This document shows, in pieces, positions 55,939-64,000 of a DNA stretch of 64,000 nt (its first letter is position 1; each line of letters begins with the position of its first letter). Under the pieces are notes generated by a model. That model worked only from the letters and a program-made list of their open reading frames with translations, searched no databases and was not told the DNA's origin. Position numbers and translations under genes: made by a program. Origin of the DNA: Vesta saturnalis (lineage: Eukaryota > Arthropoda > Insecta > Coleoptera > Lampyridae); NCBI GenBank assembly GCA_036346205.1, contig JARFJB010001965.1:1462001-1526000 (forward strand), given 5' to 3'.

Positions 55939-57514
55939 TGTTACGGTCCGAAACCGGTTAATTATTTTTTTAAACATTAAAACTTAGTGTCCACACTCAC
56001 TATATCATTAGATTCTGTTATCGTCAATCAATTAATGTATTTTCACTAACCATCATTGAGCTACTATTTTTTCAACATCAATAGTTTTTCTACAGTTTTA
56101 ACTTCGATAGAATATAGTTCGGAAATTGGCCGCAGGTAGGCAGGTAAAAACGAGTGATTTTTTGCTTTAACAGCATGACAGTTGAGGGTGAAAAAAGGAA
56201 TTAAATTTCGGTTAATTTAAGAAGCATCCCTGGCATTTGGGGATTAATTATGCTATAAATATAAATTATCCACAACCAGATTTATTGGTGATTCATTATT
56301 TTTACCTGCTCAACGAGGTGCGTATTACATAACCTCCTACCACGAGGTAACATGTTTTTTCATTTTTAGCTATCGTTTTTGAGACAATTGATTCTCCCAT
56401 TTTAATTATATAAAGCCGTAGCTCACCGACATATTTTCTACTTTTACATCATTGGAAATATCGTATAATTGATAGAATTGAAAATTGATTAGTAACCTTC
56501 AAAGATCTGTATTCAAACAGGTTTGTTTTAGAAGTAATTTCTTGCCGTTTAGTTATACTATATTTATAGATCGTCATGTTTGGGTTTGCGATTTCCTTTA
56601 CTTATATTTCCACATAAGAAACATACATTTATTACGAGGAACCTTGGTAATGCTGTCTCGGAAGATTCACCTGAGATAACTGGCAGGGAATCCAGTCAGG
56701 AGACCTCTTAACCAAAACCGGCACGGGTTGACCCTATGATAGCCACTCGCTTTCCGGTTATGTATAGTTTTACGTATCTTTAAAGTATTTTGATTATTAT
56801 TGCCTTATGTGTACTTTGATGTTTCCATTGTATTAATTAGGATTTAATGCTTACTGAAAGGTGCCCACTGGTAGATTTTCATTTTATTGCACCTATATTA
56901 ATGACCTTGACAAAATAATAGATAGAAATTTAAGACCAGTAACCAGTCATATGGTTGAAATGTTACCTTACTTATCACAGGCCTAACTGTTCTATTGGGT
57001 TATAGAAGAGTATTTTAGAGATCCATAACAGAAATTCAAATTACAAATGTTTCTTAATGTAATGAATTAATTATGACAAATAGCTGAATATTTCTTTTAC
57101 TAAATAAGGGGGACTTTCCAATTTGATTAAATGTATGAGTTAGTATGACTCGAGTATAAAACAAGTACTTGGTTAAATACTTCAGGGTCAGTTTTAAGCA
57201 AATTCAATCATAAGTTTTGTGTTGTAACCCTTATTGGTAATTCCACCATTACAAATGCTGATTATGTCTTTAGTGTGTGCCAAAGAATACTTATGTTTAG
57301 GAAAATAAGGGAAACCTTATTTGAATTATTATTAGAATTATTAATTTGAGCTTATTAAAATTGATTTACGTACTAATAAAAACAACTTATTTTATCGTCT
57401 TCAAGACGATTGGCGCCCTCTCTTTTATTCTTTATTCTGTTAAATCCTTCCCCACGACTTGCCTCCGCAATCCTAAGAGCTAGCCGAAGAGCCTTGTACC
57501 CTAGGTAGGTAGCA
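55939..57514 (+). repeat. Right LTR of gypsy #3
   Basis: 1576 bp, matching 49837-51410 throughout. Differences seen include GACCCTATG against GACCTTATG, TTAGTATG against TTATTATG, AAAGAAT against AAATAAT, and several single-base changes in T runs. Confidence 0.97.
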
Positions 57515-57518
57515 ATAG
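57515..57518. repeat. Target site duplication ATAG, right
   Basis: Matches 49833-49836. Confidence 0.9.
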
Positions 57519-58432
57519 CTATTTTGTTTAAATCAGTTTTTGTGTATTCGAGGGTTGGATTATTTCTGTGAAAATAATTAAACATAGTTGTGTTAAATTG
57601 CCAGTAGTTGTTTTCTTTATTACTGCGGATTAGGATTTGAATCCTAATCGAACCGGCCCTCTTCCTGGACCGCGTCCACAATATTTATTTTAACTGTATC
57701 GTACCTCTTGCTGTATCGTGGTCCCTTTCTTGGTTTGAGGGAGATACAAATATAAACCAAGTGGTGCCCTGTTGTAATTTTTGTATGTTTTTCCGACAGC
57801 CACACGCCCACACAACCAAGTGCATAATCCACCGACAGAGTTTCCGGCCATATCCTATTAGTGCTATGGCACACCCTTTACTTTTGGACCATCAATCTCT
57901 TTGTGCACGTAACAAACTACTTTTTGGCGTCTCTAGTCAGTAGTACAGGCTGCTATACTAATGCTTCTGACACACAGTTACATGATAGCACATAGATATT
58001 AAAAGAGCAGAGTGCATATAAGATAACAAACTCTAACGTAACTATTCTACTCGTAAAGGTAAAAATAAAAGGCGTAAACATTAAAGTATTGATTTTTCTT
58101 GACTTACACACATTCTCTACCCGCTTCTATTCAACGAACTCGAGCCATAACCAACGTGTCCTTTAAAATAATCGAAAGGAAAGTAAAATAATTTCACTAT
58201 ACATTTTTACACGTAATTTAAAAACCATTGCTTGAGCTTCCTTACAACGCAGGACCGTATTCAGAAAATTAAAAAACTTTCACTTCCGGTATTTTCAACT
58301 CAAATCATAACATCCACCCTACCTCCGTAGAAGATATCTAAACTCAAGTGCGAATCCAGTATTTCCAGTTCCATTTATTATTAGCAAGATATTAATGGAG
58401 GGGCTCATTTATGTTCTTTCACTTGAAAATTA
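57519..58432. other. Non-coding stretch after gypsy #3
   Basis: Opposed short frames at 57644-57943 have no recognised motif. Nothing else seen. Confidence 0.45.
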
Positions 58433-58472
58433 GTATAACAGTTTGGGAAACTATGTTTTCCAAACTGTTATA
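58433..58472. repeat. Short perfect hairpin
   Basis: GTATAACAGTTTGG (58433-58446) pairs with CCAAACTGTTATAC (58459-58472). A partly paired GAAA/TTTT extends the stem around a small loop. Confidence 0.8.
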
Positions 58473-58497
58473 CCAATAGCAGGCTTATGTTTATGTT

Positions 58498-58705
58498 TTA
58501 ATTTTTCAAATTTGACAAAATTGTTTACTACATCTTTAACAATTTTTAACAAACATTACTACTGACGAAGATAACTGTAAGTGTTATCGAAACGTTTAGA
58601 TTGTTTAATTTAAAGTACACCATTAAAAAATCCCAAAAAAGATAAGTATTTTATTATGAGTGTTAATGGTGAAAGTTTACATTTTCAAGTTATACTATGT
58701 TTATT
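58498..58705 (+). repeat. 205-bp inverted repeat, left copy, with hammerhead-like core
   Basis: The sequence is nearly identical to the reverse complement of 63125-63332. It contains CTGACGA (58562-58568), then a six-pair stem GATAAC/GTTATC (58570-58575 and 58583-58588), then GAAAC. That is the arrangement of the hammerhead ribozyme core, with one extra A before the stem. Stems I and III cannot be closed convincingly. Similar strings occur in tails of Penelope-like elements, so this may be such a tail. Confidence 0.6.
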
Positions 58706-59977
58706 GAAAATTAAAGTGGGTCTTACACTGTTTTTAAATATTTACATTTCCAATCAGGTTAGAGTGTATTTATTTAGTATTGAAAAAGATGTCGGAAAAT
58801 AAATGTAGAGTTTAGGGGCGATATCCAAAGAATAGGGTATCAGCAATAGAATATGTCTGGTGGTAGCGGGACAAGGAAATCCTGTCAAACAACATAACGG
58901 CTAAATCCTTTACCAGATAAACCTTGTTACAAGTCTGTTCTTCCTTGTTTGTACAAATAACACAGATATCCCAATGAATTAGTGACTAACGCTCTACATT
59001 CATTCATTAAACAATCAGCGATTAGTTACCTTTAGTCTGAACTGTAGCTAATATGATAAAACTAAAAAAATCTTAGATTAACTACCAATTTGTGTACCCA
59101 AACAATCGCGATCAATTAAAAATGTAAGTGAAAAGCTGCATAATACTCTTTTTTAAGACAAACAAGATTGTATACGCTTTGTTCTATGCAAACTCAACAA
59201 AATAAGAGGCTTTTGCTTATACCAATTTCATCAAAAAAGGGTATAGCGTGTTTGGTACGTATTCTCGAGTGTTTGTCTTTGTTGATTTCATTTTTAATTG
59301 ATAAAATTATTTCGCAGTGGCGGGATAAACTATAAACAATTATCACATTAGAAGTTAGCTTATATACGATACAAATTTAGTGTATTAGTTCTGTGTAACA
59401 GTTATATTAAAATAGTCGGTAAATAATTGTATTCTATTAATCAAAACACACCGCATTTTACCACTCTAAACAGGGAAGTTATTTTAGTACAAAAACATTT
59501 CACTTAAGTAATGAATCAATTATGGACAAAATTTAGGAGCCAGTAAAATTTAATATGATGCGTAATTACCTGTCATTCATGATTTTAGTTTTATCACATC
59601 ACAATGATACGTTTTACATTTCAGTTTTCCATTTTGGTTTTCGATTTGGTACTTCAAAAACAATTTTGTATACAGAGTAAAGTTTTCATTTATAGACATA
59701 GAATAGTGTGCATATTTTACGATGATAGACATACAAGCCTTAACAAGCCATAGATAACTTAAAAATGAGTTAGAACCGTTTACAATAAAATATTGTAACG
59801 TTCTACAGTGACGCACCTAAACTTAATTACATTAAGTTAACACAGAGCAAAAGAGGTAGTATCGTGCAACTACTAGAATACAATTTAGAGGCGTGGTAGT
59901 AGAGGAAATTTAGCGGAGGGACGAACAATGTTTAAACAGTTATCATTCGAGACTAATAATTTAATTTCCTTTCATAT
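58706..59977. other. AT-rich stretch, no gene recognised
   Basis: Only short frames without motifs (for example 59577-59816 on the minus strand). Confidence 0.5.
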
Positions 59978-60152
59978 TCCTACCGATCCTATTCTGACCG
60001 CACATATGCTTAATCCCATCATATACACACACTCAATGTATGTATGTTGGGAATCCATATCAATGACCGAAGGAACTCAAGCAGCCTGCCCTCCCTCCTT
60101 GGAAGGGGGCCACCCTCCTTGGAAGGGGGCGGAATAAAATGTGTTATCTTTT
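59978..60152 (+). mobile_element. Candidate SINE, copy 2 (body and tail)
   Basis: CCGATCCTATTCTGACCGCA, TGTATGTTGGGAATCCAT and CAAGCAGCCTGCCCTCC match the SINE at 43462-43850 in the same order, ending GGAATAAAATGTGTTATC. The tRNA-like head is missing. Near the end CCCTCCTTGGAAGGGGGC occurs twice in tandem, which copy 1 does not have. Confidence 0.7.
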
Positions 60153-63117
60153 CTTTCCCCCAATGTGTAGCCCTGTGATGCGAATAACAGACCGAACGCT
60201 GTCCTTAAGTATGTCCATTGTTCGTGGATAGTTGTCGAAGTTTAAAAAAAAACAGTTTAAAACGAATTTGGACGGTTAATTGACGCTTTTGTTGTTTGTA
60301 TAGTGGTTTACGGGGATGATAGTAAGTGAAGGATCACTAAAGATCCATCGGTGTGCTAACCTTCCCTGTAGTATTTGTATTTTTTCTGTTGGGGGTGGTA
60401 TGCTTGTGAGTGTTATTGTGACGTTACTAAGCTATCTTTAAGGAAGTAATACTAATAATAATAATCAAGCAATGAAGGAAAGTTACCTTTGCGTAATGTT
60501 AGTGTAGAAACGGCCTCGGTAATCCGAGGACAAATATTTGGCTGGTATGTCTTCACTAAATCAAACGGTTAAGAGATTTTTTCACTCCAAAGTTCCCACT
60601 GATTACCACCACCTACGCTGGACCAGTTACAGGATGAAAACATTAGCAACTAAGTCGTGTTCGCCCATGTCTACTATACCGGACTGATAGACAATACTAC
60701 TACTTATTATTCGGGAGGTTGTGACGTTTTTAATATTTTGCAAGGTAACACATCTAGCTCAGGTTATAAAACAAACACTACTTAATAATTATTGGGCGCT
60801 TTTACAAACAAGACAACATAACTGAAGTGAAAGTTATCCAACACTGTGAATAAATAAAAAAAATCAAATTCTCAAATTAGTCCAACACGTAACCAAAAAA
60901 AAGTTCCATTGCACAGAAATTAATACCATTCTTACAGGATTTAATCAATACTGTTATTCTTTTTCAGTAGGAGCAATAGTTATTTACTGTTACCTCTGAC
61001 CTGTCTTAGTTTATTGCCCGATTATATATGCATATAAAATCACTTACACAAACCCAACTTGAGGGAAAAACGTGACTCAGGCCGTACTCTCAGCGTCTTT
61101 TCCTAACTGCTGAATATTCCTAATCTACTAACTCAACAACAGACTCCTAGACGCATACGCACACGCACACGTACTTAACATTTCGTAAAGCTTTACGATA
61201 GTGAACTAATTCTTAACAGATAACTAAACTATACAAATAATCTACGTTTACGTAGGATTATTTCAAAATGGAAGATGTTCGGAACTGTATAACATGATTG
61301 TAATAACGCAGTTTATTTAACCTATGTCAACGAAATGTAACTGAAGTAAGGTTATACACTTAAATGTGGTTATCTTAGAAACTATTAACAAGTCGGACTT
61401 TTTAATACTACAGTATTAAAACTTCCGAATCAATATTAAACTAACTATACTTTAATGTTCATAAGTCAGTCCACTTAATTTGTCCGATTAATAAAAAACG
61501 CAATATGTACTAAAAGGATAGGTACTTACTTCTTATACACTCAAGATAAGGTTAATACATTATACTGAAATGAATTACTGCCGTAGTAATGTAAAATATG
61601 TAAATATATTTACAAATAATAAATTAAGGTAACGATAGCCAAAATGGACATGTTACACAGAATATTTTTACATCAAATAAATTCTCCGTTTGTCATTTTT
61701 TAAAAACCCCGCGCTTTACTCCTCCGGTGTTCCGTTATCCAACTATAACTACAAAATTTTTGTATCCGTTTGATTATCTGGAATAATCAATCCTGATTTT
61801 TATCAATTGGAACGCCCCATAAAATTTACATTCCGGAAGTAAATTACTGCGGGATAAAAATAAAGTTCGGTTGATACAAACTATTAACAAACCAAAGAAA
61901 CCGCTTTATCTACAACCTGTAATCATGAAAATTGTGTTACTAGAATAAATTAACGCACATTGATTAATCGTCGTTGTAAATATCCCTGTAAATATTGTAG
62001 TTAAATAAGTTTATAAATACAAAGAATTTATTTCTCTATTATTTGACCTAGTTAAATTTGCATTATTCAAATAACCAAGGAGATAAGAATTTCTCTTTTA
62101 AAAATAAAACAAAATGGCATTGTTTCACGTACATTAAACCGCAATGTAAAAGCTTCTCTATTAAACAGAATCGTATTCAGGAGTTTTTGGAGCCATGAAT
62201 TAACGTGATTTGAGTAAAATTCAACCTGAGAGTTGATCACGATTTCCTTATGTATCATTAATATCCTTGTCCACAATAAACAAACCCCGACCGCCACAAA
62301 GAACTTTTCCACTATCTTTGCCTTCCTACCGTTTAGCAATTAAGTGTTTAAGGCATTTATTTAAGTTTTGATTCATTTGAAGTATAATGTTTTCTCTTAT
62401 TTCTGTTTAATTTCAATATGACATATCTAGAAGTGTAAGTAAGTATATTAAAACATCATTTGTATATATCAGTGATAGAAGGGAGCAAAATTATAATAGA
62501 AACCACACCTACTCTACTAATTATAGTAAAAGCCAAGGTATAAAATTATCATAGCATAATAAATATGCTATTTAACGTAATCAAATTGCAGGTTATAGCA
62601 TGTTATAAAGTTTCGGTATGATAATCTCTGGCTCGACCCTGGAGGGTGCCCAGAAGGTTTGCACTGTAAGTCGATAGGCTAAAACCTGATCAACGCGTTT
62701 TGCGAGACAGCATAGAAAGAGAGATTGATGTGTAGCAGGAGGTGATTAGTTAGGTCAGAGTGGGGTTTAGGTATCATAACTGTAGAAGCAGATATACACA
62801 CCGTTTGAAAAGTAGAAGAGTAATGCATTTATTCTAGATATTGGTCAGGTGGTTTCCGTCCTTTCTTTAAATATCAGATAACCCGCTTAAGCGTGACGCG
62901 AGCATAGAAAACAACACAGAAATAAATTTGAGATGCTGCATGTGTAGGCATAACTGAAGACAAATGAAAGCGGAGTCAATCATAGCAAATTCACAATTCC
63001 GTGTCATGCTATCAAAATTTAATGGACTGAGATTTTACCTTATTAATAATGAAATAAGTAACCATATTTAAAATAATTAGCTTTTTTGGGTTTTAATGGT
63101 GTATTTATGTTTACACA
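60153..63117. other. AT-rich non-coding stretch
   Basis: A 90-codon minus-strand frame at 62067-62339 has no recognised motif. A GC-richer patch at 62630-62720 is not identifiable. Confidence 0.45.
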
Positions 63118-63124
63118 GATCTAA

Positions 63125-63332
63125 ACATTACGATAACATGAAAATGTAAACTTTCACCATTAACACTCATAATAAAATACTTATCTTTTTTGGGATTTTT
63201 TAATGGTGTACTTTAAATTATACAATATAAACGTTTCGATAACACTTACAGTTATCTTCGTCAGTAGTAATGTTTGTTAAAAATTGTTAAAGATGTAGTA
63301 AACAATTTTGTCAAATTTGAAAAATTCAAATT
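63125..63332 (-). repeat. 205-bp inverted repeat, right copy
   Basis: Reverse complement of 58498-58705 with few changes, including the same CTGACGA, GATAAC/GTTATC stem and GAAAC core. Confidence 0.85.
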
Positions 63333-64000
63333 TGACTCTATTTGTCAGTTTGTTAAGTAGAATTGTTTGCCTGCGAACTAATTTGCTTTCATATGTAATT
63401 TCTTGTAACTGCACCTGTGTATTTTATGCTTTAGTAGTCACTAAACAATTGTGTACGTGTAAATTTCTTGTCTATTTTCTTTTGTCCTTGGCTTTACCCT
63501 ATTATCACCTGTGCAATTTTACTGTTGTAGTTTATATGTACCGTAATTTGCTTTATTGTTTTATGTGCTTATTTACTTAAAGGCCGGCATGATTGGTTTT
63601 AAAGGGCCACATGTTTGATATTACGTTTTTTATTCTGATTACTTATAACACGATTGTGGGTGTGACTGCATGAGTTTTTTATTTTGTTTATGTGCAACTA
63701 AACTACTTTTTATTTATTTTTCTCTTAATGTTATAATTTTGTGCGCACTTTAACCTGATTTAATGGTGTTTTGTTATATATTTAACCCTTTCATTGTTTT
63801 TTTGTGTCATTTGATTTATTAATGTACTGGTGCAGTTATTTATTTATGAATAAAGTGGGTTGCAACGCTTACCTCATCCACCCTATCTAATTCAAATAGC
63901 ACAGCGTGCCTACCACTAGACGGCCATTTCATTTGATCAGATTTGAGGCTTGCGAGTAATTAAATATCAGCAAATAAAATCTAATCTTTTGATTATTGTC
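63333..64000. other. Window end without recognised genes
   Basis: A hydrophobic 90-codon frame (63308-63580) overlaps the repeat and has no motif. TAGTGGTAGGC on the minus strand (63908-63918) looks like a tRNA A box, but no B box is at the right distance. Confidence 0.45.

Larger units (their letters stand above)
49837..57514 (+). mobile_element. Young Ty3/gypsy element (#3), internally deleted
   Basis: A 7.68-kb element complete in structure: LTR, primer binding site, gag, end of pol, long 3' non-coding region, polypurine tract, LTR, and a 4-bp duplication ATAG outside. The LTRs differ by only about three substitutions and several one-base homopolymer indels by eye. The internal region lacks protease, RT and most of RNase H: gag's zinc knuckles are followed within about 120 bp by the last residues of RNase H. 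Near-identical LTRs with deleted pol indicate recent movement with help from another copy, or a deletion after insertion. Confidence 0.95.

Noticed and set aside
63908..63918. tRNA A-box-like TAGTGGTAGGC on the minus strand
   Set aside because: No B box at a suitable distance and no cloverleaf.

Overview
The window reads as nuclear DNA of an arthropod, most likely an insect. It is AT-rich and almost entirely composed of transposable elements (TEs) at different stages of decay. Three observations point to an arthropod: a nuclear mitochondrial insert of nad2 that only reads through with the invertebrate mitochondrial code (ATA=Met, TGA=Trp, AGA=Ser); gypsy, jockey-like, RTE-like, Penelope-like and Tc1/mariner elements of arthropod type; and no prokaryotic gene organisation. 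I found no intact single-copy host gene, rRNA, functional tRNA or CRISPR array.

Layout. 1-4.6 kb: a gypsy pol remnant split by a non-LTR retrotransposon that is itself split by an antisense non-LTR fragment; an RTE-like 3' end is attached at the right. 4.6-8.7 kb: AT-rich DNA with foldback structures and one MITE candidate. 8.68-9.87 kb: a 1.2-kb pure polypyrimidine array. 10.6-11.4 kb: a Penelope-like RT remnant between two (TA)n tracts. 11.8-15.1 kb: two halves of a jockey-like RT separated by a GC-richer unclassified block. 15.7-16.9 kb: the nad2 NUMT, flanked by a 17-bp inverted repeat. 17.65-19.26 kb: an antisense jockey-like ORF1 with an in-frame 180-bp tandem duplication. 19.6-20.65 kb: a decayed long reading frame I do not recognise. 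21.57-34.46 kb: a gypsy element whose right LTR is split, with 8.3 kb inside it; that insert holds two inverted arrays of one short satellite and a rearranged DD41D mariner. 36.25-37.06 kb: an internally deleted mariner. 42.4-46.7 kb: a transposase pseudogene, a SINE and a 2.2-kb DD41D element with about 0.5-kb terminal inverted repeats. 47 kb: a Penelope-like endonuclease remnant. 49.84-57.51 kb: a young gypsy element with nearly identical 1.57-kb LTRs and a 4-bp target duplication, but lacking protease, reverse transcriptase and most of RNase H. 58.5-63.3 kb: a 205-bp inverted repeat pair with a hammerhead-like core, and a second SINE copy.

The genes do not form a pathway. What can be read is the order of insertions. 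The most informative items are the nested insertions, the split LTR with inverted satellite arrays, the recently transposed but pol-deleted gypsy element, and the unidentified frame at 19.6 kb. All frame and motif calls were made by eye without alignment software, so boundaries of degraded elements are approximate.
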